Source of the DNA: Amblyomma americanum
Lineage: Eukaryota; Arthropoda; Arachnida; Ixodida; Ixodidae
NCBI RefSeq assembly: GCF_052857255.1
Contig: NC_135502.1
Span: 156,896,099-156,960,098, forward strand
Direction of reading: 5' to 3'
Length of the DNA stretch: 64,000 bases
Part shown: piece by piece, positions 7,572-17,470 of the stretch
Numbering within the stretch: the stretch's first letter is position 1
Layout of the letters: every line of letters starts with the position of its first letter
Notes under the pieces: generated by a model
Databases searched by the model: none
Seen by the model: the letters and a program-made list of their open reading frames with translations, nothing else
What the model was told of the DNA's origin: nothing
Translations under genes and position numbers: made by a program

Positions 7572-10172
7572 ATTCCCAGCAGTATGTACCAACTCGCTCA
7601 ACTCTCAATTTTATTGAAGCTTATTTCTTCTACATTGAGCCCTGTTACATGTGTTAATTCCGCTCCACTTGACAACCCGGCCGCTTTGGCTTCACTAATC
7701 GCTCTGTGTGCTTTCAAGGCACGGCTAGCCTCATGGCATGCAAGACGTGCGCTGTGCCCAGTTGAGATTCAGGTGTTGTGCGGCGGGATGCTTCCTTCAA
7801 AAGGCCACAGCCGCAGGATGTGCCGGATAATATCTTCGGAGTGGTGGCGACAGCATCGCTTTTACAAGGACTACCCTTGGGTAGCATGCGGCCAGGATGT
7901 GCTTCACGCCCAACGTTTCCGTGAGTGGTGTGAAGTGACAAACAGGCAGACGGATTTCCTTTGGTACTCGGCCCGCCCTTGGTTGCCTAGGAAGAAGAAG
8001 CCCACAAATCCTGAAGGGAAGCTACTGGTTTTGGGTGAGCAGCGAGTGCCAGAGAGGTTCCAGAGAGTGCTGAAGTTCGGGCCGAAGTTTTGCATCCAGC
8101 CGACGCTTGACAAAGAGCAAAAATTGGCTCTTGGAAGGTCTATCTCGCGTCATGTCCGTCAAGAGGAGCGGCCTAGGTGCGTCATTGAATGTGTTGATGC
8201 CTTGAGAAGAACTCAGGATGGGCGGGGAAAAAGTTGTAACTTCGCGCCCTTGGTTAATTTCCTGCTATCTGAAAAGTTGAGGCTGACCGTCTCTGATAAA
8301 GAGGGGCATTTTGTCATTCTCCCGGAGAAACTGCTTACTGAAAAAGCCCGAGTAGCTATCGCAAAGAACTTTAAACCATTGCCTGCCAATGGTAAACAGC
8401 AAAAGCGAGAAGCCATGAGGTTACTGGGTGATATGAATCTACAATGGCTCCACTCGTCTGTTAAGAATGCTAAAGAAGACTGTCTGGACATATTGTTTTC
8501 AGCAAAAACGCATAATCCCGATGTTCCTTTCCGCTGTATTGTTACAGAGCGTGCAACATGGCAATATGAGGTTTCATGTTTCTTACAGAAAAACCTTGGT
8601 TCACTAACAATTGATGATCCGTTTCTTGTGTCTAATTCCCTGGCTGTTGTCGACTATTTGAAGTGTCATAATCCGGGTTCGTGCAGTATGTTCAGCATAG
8701 ATGTTCAGGACTTATTTTATTCACTTCCGCACAATAGTCTGCTACGATATGTTCGCAAGTGTATAGAAGATGAGAATGATGAAAGCGATTTCATTTCAAA
8801 ATGCAGGAACTCTGTGGGGGCCTTTTTGGAGCTTTTATCGTTTTATCTTAAGTCCACCTTTGTTGAATGGGAGGGGAGGTTGTACACTCAAAAACAGGGG
8901 GTGTGCATTGGTTCAAAAGTGGCTCCTGTACTAAGTAACATCTTTCTCAGTTATGTAGATAAAGCGCTTAAGAGTAATTTGGGTGCCAATACAAAACGCA
9001 TCTTCAGATATGTGGATGATTATCTTGTTTTTGTGGAACACGACGACTTCAATACGCAGGTCGATAAGGTGTTAAAGATTTTTGAAGAAAGCGGACACGG
9101 CCTAACTTTCACCTGTGAAAAACCTCAAGGGAATGAGTTACAATTTTTAGATATAAGATTGGCAACGAAGCCAGATCACGTGCGCTGGTTCTTCCTACAG
9201 AGATCAGGAAAGCCTTTGCTCAGTTTTCGTTCGGCGCATTCGAAGGTGGTTAAATGTGGCATTGCAGTTTCTTGCCTATGTGCTGCCATAGCCAAGTCAT
9301 GCGTGCATGGTATCAGCACAAGTTTTAATCAGCAGGTTCAGAGGCTAAGAATTGCGGGCTTTCCAGATGATGTCTTAGTACTTGCTTGTAGTAAGATAAT
9401 TAAAAAGGTCAAAAGGGAAGAATCTCAGGATAATTCACAAAAAGATAAAAAGAAAATTGCTGTTCTTCTGTACATTCATCAAACTTCACACCGTTTGAAG
9501 CAAGTGGGCAGCAGGTATGGAGTTGATGTTTTATTTTCTGCACCTAACAAGCTCGGCAAATTATGTGCCATTGTAGATAGAAAGGCCAGGGAAGAGGAAA
9601 AGAAACGAAGAAAAACAAAAAGAGTGTGCCAGATAAAGCATGGCCTGAGGTGTGTCCCTTGTGCTGAAGGGGTTGTGTATGAAGTGCCGTTCACCTGCGG
9701 GAAGACCTACATAGGCCAAACAGGAAGGTGCTTAAATACCCGCCTACGAGACCACAACACTTCTCTGAAAGGGGCTCCGTCCTCAAATCTGGCTTTACAT
9801 TATAGGAACTGTCCCCGGAATAACCAGCCTGATTCTTCTGAAAAATCATGTACACCCATCTTTAATAAAACTAGAATTCTGTACAAACACAAAGATAAAC
9901 TAACAAGAGAAATCAGTGAAGCGTTTCATATTCATAAAAACATTGACTCATGCGTGAGCACCCCCTCTGTAACAGTTCATGACTGTGAACTAATGTATCT
10001 GGATTTAAGTGATTGATTTATCACTGTGGCTTTTGTTGTTGCGCTCGTGCCCGTGGTTGTCAAATGAGTATATTTTGCGTGTTTTTTCTAATAAACTTTC
10101 AGTTGTTAGTCAGCGCCGGTCCTGTCGTCTTCTTCTTTCTTTATCCCTCGTCTACGCGTTGTTATTCCCAGC
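7572..10172 (+). mobile_element. PLE-A: full Penelope-like retroelement
   Basis: One uninterrupted RT plus GIY-YIG frame with a short 5' leader and a 3' untranslated end carrying AATAAA at about 10090. TATTCCCAGCAG stands at both ends (about 7570-7581 and 10161-10172), which may be a target duplication or a terminal repeat. The element is followed by unrelated sequence. It is the least damaged element of the window and could be recent. Confidence 0.85.
7584..10016 (+). CDS. Penelope-like element protein: reverse transcriptase + GIY-YIG endonuclease
   Basis: About 810 residues if started at the Met at 7584. The frame is open from 7449, but 7449-7571 belongs to the inverted copy, so I prefer 7584. 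Visible in order: an N-terminal region; RT motif A FSIDVQDLFYSLPH (8691); motif B QGVCIGSKVAPVLSNIFL (8895); catalytic YVDD (9009-9020); GLTFTCEKP and LQFLDIRL. After a basic linker comes a CxxC, CVPC, directly before the GIY-YIG domain: GVVYE (9669) then TYIGQTGR (9705), RLRDH, and the likely metal-binding Glu in LTREISEAF (9909). This is the domain order of endonuclease-bearing PLEs, which nick DNA with GIY-YIG and copy their RNA at the nick. All key residues I can check are present. Clade (Neptune, Poseidon, Penelope) not assigned. Confidence 0.9.
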   Translation: MYQLAQLSILLKLISSTLSPVTCVNSAPLDNPAALASLIALCAFKARLASWHARRALCPVEIQVLCGGMLPSKGHSRRMCRIISSEWWRQHRFYKDYPWVACGQDVLHAQRFREWCEVTNRQTDFLWYSARPWLPRKKKPTNPEGKLLVLGEQRVPERFQRVLKFGPKFCIQPTLDKEQKLALGRSISRHVRQEERPRCVIECVDALRRTQDGRGKSCNFAPLVNFLLSEKLRLTVSDKEGHFVILPEKLLTEKARVAIAKNFKPLPANGKQQKREAMRLLGDMNLQWLHSSVKNAKEDCLDILFSAKTHNPDVPFRCIVTERATWQYEVSCFLQKNLGSLTIDDPFLVSNSLAVVDYLKCHNPGSCSMFSIDVQDLFYSLPHNSLLRYVRKCIEDENDESDFISKCRNSVGAFLELLSFYLKSTFVEWEGRLYTQKQGVCIGSKVAPVLSNIFLSYVDKALKSNLGANTKRIFRYVDDYLVFVEHDDFNTQVDKVLKIFEESGHGLTFTCEKPQGNELQFLDIRLATKPDHVRWFFLQRSGKPLLSFRSAHSKVVKCGIAVSCLCAAIAKSCVHGISTSFNQQVQRLRIAGFPDDVLVLACSKIIKKVKREESQDNSQKDKKKIAVLLYIHQTSHRLKQVGSRYGVDVLFSAPNKLGKLCAIVDRKAREEEKKRRKTKRVCQIKHGLRCVPCAEGVVYEVPFTCGKTYIGQTGRCLNTRLRDHNTSLKGAPSSNLALHYRNCPRNNQPDSSEKSCTPIFNKTRILYKHKDKLTREISEAFHIHKNIDSCVSTPSVTVHDCELMYLDLSD

Positions 10173-10360
10173 AGGAAATATACACAAAACATATGATCAT
10201 CACCAGCACATTGTACGACACAATCGATGTGAGACATTTGAAATGAATGTAGGCAATACATACCCAACCTTCGCAGATGTCTCCAATTCTGAAATGCTCA
10301 GGCATGGATCAGAGAGTTGCCGTGGTCGCAAAACTTGCGCAAATTATTAGGTTTCGTTTT

Positions 10361-10588
10361 ATGGAGGTTTAACGTCCCGAAGCCACAAAGGCTATGGAGG
10401 GACACCGTAGTGAAGGGCTCCGCCAATTTCGACTACCTGGGGTTCTTTAACGTGCCCTGACATCGCACACTACACGGGCCTCTAGAATTTCGCCTCCATT
10501 GAAATTCAACCACCATGGCCGGGATCGAACCCGCGTCTTTTGGTACAGCAGCCGAGCGCCATAACCACTGATCCATCGCGGCAGCCTG
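10361..10588 (-). repeat. tRNA-derived SINE, family B
   Basis: On minus it reads GCTGCCGCGATGGATCAGTG, box B GGTTCGATCCCGGCC, a body TTCAATGGAGGCGAAATTCT, and a 3' end GGGACGTTAAACCTCC. The same family is at 18752-18970. The phrase TGCGCAAA flanks both sides (about 10338 and 10587), a likely target duplication. Confidence 0.75.
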
Positions 10589-10594
10589 CGCAAA

Positions 10595-11078
10595 ATGTTC
10601 TTCGAAGGGTATCTTTGGGATGAATGTGACGCGGCCCTGTGCTGCGCAAAATGTGAAGGGGACCATGCTGCATACTCCAGGGTGGTGATCGCCCTCAAAG
10701 AAAAAGAGATAATCACCATAAAGGTGAAAGAAAATATTTCATTTAACAAAGCGAAAAGGCGTTTTGAGCTTACGAACACATTCACCTTCACAGCAAAATC
10801 CAAACTTCGCAGATGTGGCGCGCAGGGGCGGAGCACTACGCAGCACTCTTGCACGTGCCGAGGCTACTTTCACTGAGCCTATAGAAGGGCGATCCACGCC
10901 CCAGGCAGAGACACCGAACTCTGCCTTGCCACTGCCAAAGCAGGGAGACCCGGTCCATGAATCGGCATCCCTCAGGACTTCCCTCCGTCAAGGGAGGCCT
11001 GAAATGCACTCACCCGTGAGTTCTCCGCTGTCCTGTGATGGATGTTACTCCGAGTCAACCTTTTTTTCAACAGCGTAA
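10595..11078 (+). pseudogene. LINE gag-like ORF1 fragment with zinc knuckle (I/Jockey/R1 type)
   Basis: The first frame reads CCAKCEGDHAAYSRVVIALK, which is CxxCx4Hx4 with the last Cys changed to Val, then KEKEIITIKVKENISFNKAK. The product then shifts frame near 10800 to FADVARRGGALRSTLARAEA, ending at 11078. Zinc knuckle followed by KEKEII and YAEVARRG-type phrases is what I know from ORF1 of I/Jockey-type LINEs of ticks. No EN or RT follows, so it is an isolated fragment. Confidence 0.65.
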
Positions 11079-11289
11079 CAGCTCTGTCGAGCGAAAATAT
11101 GACAGAGCCTTCATAACGGCCCCAGAAGATAGGCAAACCCACTTTCATTCCCGCATAAAAATATAAACATGACTTCTCTAATACAAAGAAACGGTAGACT
11201 GCTTAGGAATTACAGTGACATAACACATCTTTTAGAGTCAATGTTTCCTGCAGCTTAACGTCTCTAGGTAACCAATATCCCGATCAAAA

Positions 11290-11805
11290 CGGACGACAGA
11301 ATTTTTTGTCGCGCATCTGTCGCGCGACACAATTTTGTGTCGCAAGGCAAGCTGTCTTGTCGTGCCATGTGTCGTGCGACAAGCTTCGTGTCGTGGGTTC
11401 TTTCGCGCGACAAAGTTGTTTGTAGTGGGTTCTGCCGCACGACAGACATCTTTCCTGCATTTTGTCGTGCGAAGAAGGTCCCTGTCGCAGCATTTGTCGC
11501 GCGACAGGTTTCTGTCGCAGGTACTGTCGAGCGACAGAGGGACTAGTGCCGCGCGACAGAGATTGCGTGCCTCAGCAAAGTTGCCTGTCGTGGGTTCAGT
11601 CGCGCGACAGACTTCTATCGCGCCTCTTTTCACGCGACAAAAGTACCTGTCGTGCGGCCTGTCGCGCGACACAAGAGCTTGTAGTGGGATATGCCGCGCG
11701 ACAGATACCTGTCGTGGGATGAGTCGCGCGACAGATACCTGTCGTGGATTGTGCCGCGCGATAGATACCTATCGTGGGATGTGTCATACGACAGATTCCT
11801 GGTGA
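11290..11805. repeat. 30-bp minisatellite built on the palindrome GTCGCGCGAC
   Basis: About fifteen exact or near copies of the 10-bp palindrome stand at 11319, 11371, 11402, 11434, 11464, 11496, 11526, 11548, 11599, 11629, 11661, 11693, 11723, 11753 and 11783. Spacing is mostly 30-33 bp. Between them a second half-unit, CCTGTCGTGGGAT, recurs. Units near 11690-11800 are most alike and those near 11300 most diverged. Long open frames on both strands follow from the repeat and are not genes. Confidence 0.9.
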
Positions 11806-12162
11806 GGGTAATTATTTTACTGCAGAATTCTAGAAATACTGTCATGCGGTCGTGTGACAGCGATAGGATCAAATTGACAAAAGATGCTTCAAAGCGCGTT
11901 CACTGTGGCGAGTCGCGAAGAGGATGCGAGGTGCTCTGGTCTGTTGGTGACGGGCACCGAGCGAAATGAAGTGCTCATTCACATTGGCGAATAGAGTATT
12001 CAACTCGCTTCCCGCGACCTGGCTCTCTCACCGAACGAGAATTGGCTTAGAGGAGAGGCACTGCTCGAGCACTCACCTAATTCCCTTCTGTTCCCACAAG
12101 ACAATGTGATGAAAGTAGTGCATGCTCAAGAGTATAATGCGGCTTTGAAAGCCCAAAAAGCT

Positions 12163-13335
12163 GTATTTATTTATTTATTTGTGATACCCTCAAGGTACAA
12201 AGTACATTTCAGAGGGGAAGGGCAGTTGTTAACAAGAAAAATAAACAAAGCACAATTCATACAAAACTATAGAACAACGGAGGCAGGATAAAAAGAAGTG
12301 AGCAAAATGAACACGGAACAGATTAATAAAATAGTTTAAGAACAATACTAATACGTGGAGAACACAACACTCCAATAAAATATAAAAGCGATCATTATGT
12401 AATCAGAGTGGTAAGTATTCTTCTAAATTGAGTTGAATCAGTGATGCTAGTTAATGATGCGGGTAGGGAATTCCATTCTTTAGAAGTTAGCGGAAAATAT
12501 GATTGCGCACATGTCACTGTGTTACAATGAGGCACTGTGACCTTGTGTTGATGATCACGACGGTGAGAAATGAACGGTGCTGGTTGAATCCATCGAGAGC
12601 GAAGTTGAAAATTGGAGTAGAAAATCTTATGGAATAGGCAGATGCGGACGTGCTTACGGCGGGTAGCTAGGGGCAGGAGGTTTAAAGACTTTTTCATTTG
12701 GGTGACGCTAGATGTACGATGGTAATTGCCTAAAATGAATCTAGTTGCACGATTCTGGACAGTTTCCAGAACCTGTGTTAGTGAGACCTGTCCAGGGTCC
12801 CATATAGATGAAGCGTATTCCATTTGCGGTCGTACGTAGGTCATGTATAATAATAATTTTAATGAAGATGGAGCAAGTGTAAAATTTCTTCGAAGATAAC
12901 CAAGCGTTTTGTTTGCTTTAGATGCTATATGTTCTATGTGAAGTTTCCAGGACAGGGTGTTAGTTATATGTATGCCAAGATACCGGTACGATCTTACGCT
13001 TTCAAGGGGATGACTGTGAAGAAATTAAGGAGGACAAGTAGTATTTGAACGTGAAACTCTCATAGATTTGCATTTTTTAATATTTAGTTCCATTTTCCAA
13101 TTATGACACCAGTCTAGTATGTTATTAAGATCGACCTGGAGAGAGCGAATATCGGAATCGTTAGTTATTTTACGGTAAATCACGCAGTCGTCGGCAAACA
13201 AACAAATCCTAGAGTTAACAGTAGCAGGCAGATCATTAATATAAATCAGGAACAGTAAAGGGCCAAGGACAGATCCTTGAGGAACCCCAGAACCAACTGG
13301 CACGGTAGAAGAATTAGTGTCATTAGCATGCACAA
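12163..13335 (-). mobile_element. LINE-3: 5'-truncated non-LTR retrotransposon
   Basis: The minus strand ends at 12163 in an (AAAT)n tail, preceded by a 3' untranslated end with GTACCTTGAGGGTATCACA. Upstream lies the palm and C-terminal part of an RT. The 5' end is cut at about 13335, where a hairpin follows. 5' truncation is the usual outcome of target-primed reverse transcription. Confidence 0.8.
12395..13333 (-). pseudogene. LINE-3 reverse transcriptase, C-terminal half
   Basis: From 13333 the frame reads VPVGSGVPQGSVLGPLLFLI (RT motif B), then CLFADDCVIYR with the catalytic FADD, LDWCHNWKMELNIKKCKSM, and a stop at 13025. A second frame from 12844 carries YVRPQMEYASSIWDP and QNRATRFI, ending at 12395. 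These are the motifs of LINE RTs with the adjoining C-terminal region. The fingers and endonuclease are absent. Clade uncertain. Confidence 0.85.
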
Positions 13336-13336
13336 A

Positions 13337-13446
13337 CTACTGATACAAGCAGCTGCAAAGGGTAGCCTGCTGTCTACTGATACAAGCAGATGCAAAGGGT
13401 AGCTTGCTGTCAGCAGGCTACCCTTTGCATCTGCTTGTATCAGTAG
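13337..13446. repeat. Direct repeat plus 35-bp-arm hairpin at the edge of PLE-E
   Basis: A 37-bp unit starting CTACTGATACAAGCAG stands at 13337 and again at 13374. The second copy (13374-13408) pairs with 13412-13446, 34 of 35 positions, around the loop GTC. It lies exactly between LINE-3 and PLE-E. Confidence 0.9.
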
Positions 13447-14531
13447 CCGGCTCCATGATCAAGAAGCCCCGGCCACACCTCGGACCTGCTGCTTCAAACG
13501 ATAAACGCAGAAATTTTGTGGCAATGCCCTACCTCCACACCATCGGCCATCGTCTAAAGAAAGTCGCATAGCGCGCCGGCGTGGATGTCGTCTTCACGGC
13601 TCCCAACAAGCTTTCCGCCCTCTGTTCCAAAGTGAATAACCCGCCGGAAACCCGAGGGTGTAGGGTGGCACACTCTGATCAACATGTCCCCTGTGATTTA
13701 GAAATAATTTACTCCATCCCAGTGTCATGCGGGAAGAGGTACATCGGTCAAACGGGAAGGTGCATCAATATACGCCTACAAGAACATCAAAACAAAGTAA
13801 ATAGTATAGCAATTTCTGGGCACCTGGCTAAGCACTGCAAGAAGTGCAAAATCACAGAAGACGACACTGAAAGAATCTGCACCCCTGACTTTAATCGCTG
13901 CACCACTATCGGCCGAGGACGAGATAGGTTGACGAGGGAAATCCTAGAAGCCCTCCAAATTCATCAAGCTGGTGAACAATGCGTGAGCACTGCATCCCTC
14001 TCCTTGTCGGAAAAAGAGCTAAATTTTCTGGGTGGCCTGATGAACACTTAAGTTTTCTTGTGCAACCTATAGCCTAATGATTCTGTGATCCCTTGTTGGT
14101 GGTGCCTTTATCTTGTTTTATCCTTCGCTGCATCTCATGATTTTAACGCTTTTATCTCCCCCCCCCCCCCTTTTTGGGCACGCTTTTAAAGCTTGTACGT
14201 CTTTCATTTTTATGTTTCACCTGTATTTTCACATCTGTGTCCCTCATGGTTTTAATGCTCCCCCCCCCCCATTGGTCTTGTTATTGTTACTGTCACCTGA
14301 CCACCTGTGACGTCGTCCTCTGTGTTTCTTCTGTCCCTGTGCTCTAAACGCGCTGTCAACAAGAATACTTCTTTCGTTGCTGTTTTTGAAATTTTGTGAC
14401 GCGACCACAATGATTGGCGGTTATCGCTGCAGCAGCCCTGTTAAGCACCCTCGCATGTCTCCTATTTAAGCATCTTCAAAATAAATTTCAGTTGTGAGTC
14501 AGCACTCGTGTGTGTCCGTTCTTCGTGTGTC
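13447..14531 (+). mobile_element. PLE-E: 5'-truncated Penelope-like element
   Basis: It holds the linker and GIY-YIG part of a PLE protein, a 3' untranslated end with two poly-C tracts (about 14159-14170 and 14260-14270), and the terminal AATAAATTTCAGTTGTGAGT followed by CAGCAC near 14481. The RT domain is missing. Confidence 0.8.
13507..14051 (+). pseudogene. PLE-E GIY-YIG endonuclease fragment
   Basis: The frame reads PYLHTIGHRLKKVA, then a stop at 13569, then GVDVVFTAPNKLSALCSKV, HVPCDLEIIYSIPVSCGKRY with YIGQTGRCINIRLQEHQ, a C/H-rich stretch LAKHCKKCK, and TREILEALQIHQ with the expected Glu. The domain itself is complete. The lost RT and the stop upstream make it a remnant. Confidence 0.8.
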
Positions 14532-16020
14532 CGTGTTTCATTGCTCTGTTTCCTCCCTTAAATGTATTACCAACTAGCCCGGAACCTTGCTCTTCTGGAG
14601 TGTAGTGGATGTCACATAATTCTTCTGACAGATTTTTTAAACAATTCTGGTTATTTTATTTCTCTTTTAATGTTTATTGTTTGTCGGTTGCTTATAATTT
14701 TTGGATAAACTGAAAACTACATGTACTGACTGGTATTTCATTCCAATAATTATACCCATTATTATGAAGCTGTGTTGGAAGGTAGGTGTGCATTTAGTAT
14801 GCGTGCTTTGAATTTCAGTGATTGTTTCTGCAATGCAAAATGGAGGACAGGTCTCTGCTGTGCGAGTTTTTTGCAATGGAGTGAAAGTAGCTGGAGCAGC
14901 ATTTGCTACTGTGTCACCAAGCCAAAAGTTCTCCCACAGACCACTGAGCTTCTGAATGCCTATGGCTTAAAGCTCGAAGCTCTGGTTGGCCTTCCCGAGG
15001 TTTTCTGCATTAACGAGTGCAAGCCCAAGGGCTCAGAGCTAACAAAGCATTTGAAACCATAGAGCTATACACAGTAGTGCTGGGACCGTGCAGCAAGTCA
15101 GTGTGAATTAGGTCGCGACAAACGTGGTTTACTGTAGAAAGTTTGTGTGAAAAAATAGTTGCGCTCACAGAAACCGCTGTTTCTTTCTTAGTTGGTCATT
15201 GAAACAAAGCAATGCATGTAAAATTATATATCTCACTGATCCCTCAATTTTTTTCCAGCTAAAGACCAAGAGTCACATGGAAGTTGTGCAAGCCACCAAG
15301 TTGCGTGTGATTTTTCCCAGGGACCTGGAAGAGGCTGGGAAATTAGTGGATGGTCAGTGGTATTCACTCAGTAAGGCAAGCTTTTTCTGTAAGTACAGTT
15401 TTTGGCATAGCATTGCTTAGGAACGCATGCACTAATCTGACTACTCTATGCCCGCCCATGCTTCAAGAATAATGAAGTTCGTGAAAAAAATTGATTTCCG
15501 AAAAAAAATTTCCGCTTCTGTTATGTTTTTTCAGAAAAGTATTTGCCATTTAAAGGGCAGTGAGAACCTTAAAAATTATTATGTGCTTGTTTTGGCTTCT
15601 TTTTCAAATTTCTTCCACATCTATGTTGGCCCGACCTTGTAGCTTGTCTGCATAAAATTGGCTGCTACCTACAGTTTGCTTTTTTGTTGCTCCTTTATTG
15701 CCTGTCACAATCTTTACTTTGCGTACCAGTGTCATGCAGTTTGAGAAGTAATCTGACCTTATTTCTGCATTGGCCTGTAGTGCAAGCTTTTGCATGTGGG
15801 GCATGTTTATGGTGTCCTTTCGTTTGCTGTAACTGCAGTTTGGCCATGAGGGTTAGAGGCTTAGTCCTTTTTTTATTTTGATGCAGTGTCATATACTTCA
15901 TGCATAAATTAATGAAGTAAGCACTATTTTTTGTAATAAATGAACATTCATTATAGCTGTGGCTATTATAAGTGCACTTGACTCTAAAATGGCTTTCTTT
16001 CGGCCTTCAGTATTACATTT
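14532..16020. other. Unclassified; two exon-like stretches on plus
   Basis: At about 14840-15062 two frames joined by one shift give a plausible protein: AVRVFCNGVKVAGAAFATVS, then TTELLNAYGLKLEALVGLPE. At 15259 a polypyrimidine-AG precedes LKTKSHMEVVQATKLRVIFP, continuing to WYSLSK at about 15376. I do not recognise the family. It may be a decayed host gene or transposon exon. The rest is AT-rich without features. Confidence 0.3.
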
Positions 16021-17470
16021 TAAAACCAGCCGGAAGACACAAAACAGGAGAAGAGATGAGCACAAGATGAGGCTGGTCTAACAACTGAAATTTTATTGAA
16101 GGAAAGTGGCAAAAGGAGACCTGCAAAGAGCTTCAAGCATGCAAGACCCCAAAGCAGTGAGAGGGCAAAAAAATAACCGAAAGGCACTGATGTACTAGTA
16201 AACCATCTAAAGAACTAATTCCTTACAGTGAAGGTTCACCGACGGTTTAGCCAGGCACTTGTTTTTAGCCTTACTGATCTAGTAAGCCTCAACTATGTCA
16301 GGACAGATTTATCACTTCCCAAAACCACTGATGTGCCGCAGAAATCAGGCGTGCAAAGAGAAAGGTCGTCCTCCGATTGCATTCACGAGTTTGAACGTGC
16401 AGTGTCAGGTGAAAATTCGCCTTCCTCTCTATACAGTGAAAGCGTTCTCAGCCAGGCGCACATTCAGATATCTGCTTGTCTGCCCATAGTAGGTTCAGCT
16501 ACGAGGCAGTGGAATGCAAAAAAAACCTTTACTTTTGCAAGTGGTGAACATTTATCTGCCACTGTGCATAGCGGACGATTACCCGTAGTTGTATCAAGCC
16601 TAGTTTGAACGAAGAAGCAAAGGGCTTCTACCTTACTTTTAGCGGTAAAGACAACAACAACATCATACTTTGGTGCAACTTTCTTGAAATGGTGCGAAAT
16701 AGCGTGGATGTAAGGTATAGAGCCCGTCTTTTTGTGCTGCTCAACTACGTCAGCATCATGTGAACGGTGTTCCGTTCCCTCGAGAGAGTAAAAGCACACT
16801 CTGACAGGTGCGCAAGATGGGCAAGTGGGAACCCAGGTGCCTTTGGCGTGGAAACCTGCTCCGAGAATGCATTGTAAGCACTGTGATGGCATGATTTCAT
16901 AAAGCGGTCGTGATGCATGTGATTGCCAACCTGTCCTTCACAAGCCTCGAGTGGTTCAACTCGTAGCTAAGAGGCTTCCTGATCTTGGGCTTTGGCACCA
17001 ACGTATGTGGTCTTCCGCAAAGCGCAGGTCTAAGTCAAGAAGCTACAAACGGTTATGCTTAGTGAAATTCAGACGTAAAAGATAGGCTTTGACCACATGC
17101 CTAAAGATTTCTAAAACGTCTTGTGCCAACTTATCTGAGCCCTCCTTGTGCAAAAAAATTAGGTAGCTATCAACATAATGAAATGCTACTATGCCGATGC
17201 CTTCCAAACAGGGCTTTGATGCGGTATCGACTCTGGACAGAAGAATGTCGCAGAGGAACAGTGCAACCTGGGACCCTCTGCATATGCCTGATTTCTGATG
17301 TAAATACCGCCTTGCCAACTCACAAAAGTGGAGTTCTGTGGAGTTCTAGTTTCTTGTGTACAGCAACCTGGGCAGGTGCTCTGCAGTGAGCATCGACATG
17401 GAGGGCCTGCACTATTCATTGTCACATGATAGACCTCTGAGGCATGTGCAAACTGCATCAGGGTGAACAA
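16021..17470 (-). mobile_element. PLE-B, minus copy (decayed)
   Basis: On minus the copy runs from about 17470 to 16021. It includes RT remnants (SGICRGSQVALFLCDILLSR, then FHYVDSYLIFL with YVDS instead of YVDD, at 17043-17318), a linker with SIPYIHAISHHFKKVAPKYD (about 16690), and a 3' end with AATAAAATTTCAGTTGTTAG near 16080. Many stops and shifts. Confidence 0.75.

Noticed and set aside
7449..7583. First 45 codons of the PLE-A frame
   Set aside because: 7449-7571 is the inverted partial copy, so the extension is accidental. The Met at 7584 is the first inside the element.
11290..11805. CRISPR-like array
   Set aside because: The spacing is regular, but the sequences between the palindromes are themselves repeats, not unique spacers, and the surroundings are eukaryotic.
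11335..11872. Long overlapping open frames on both strands at the minisatellite
   Set aside because: They come from a 30-bp repeat (a multiple of 3) with a palindromic core. The residues simply cycle (SRDR, CRAT, RATD types).
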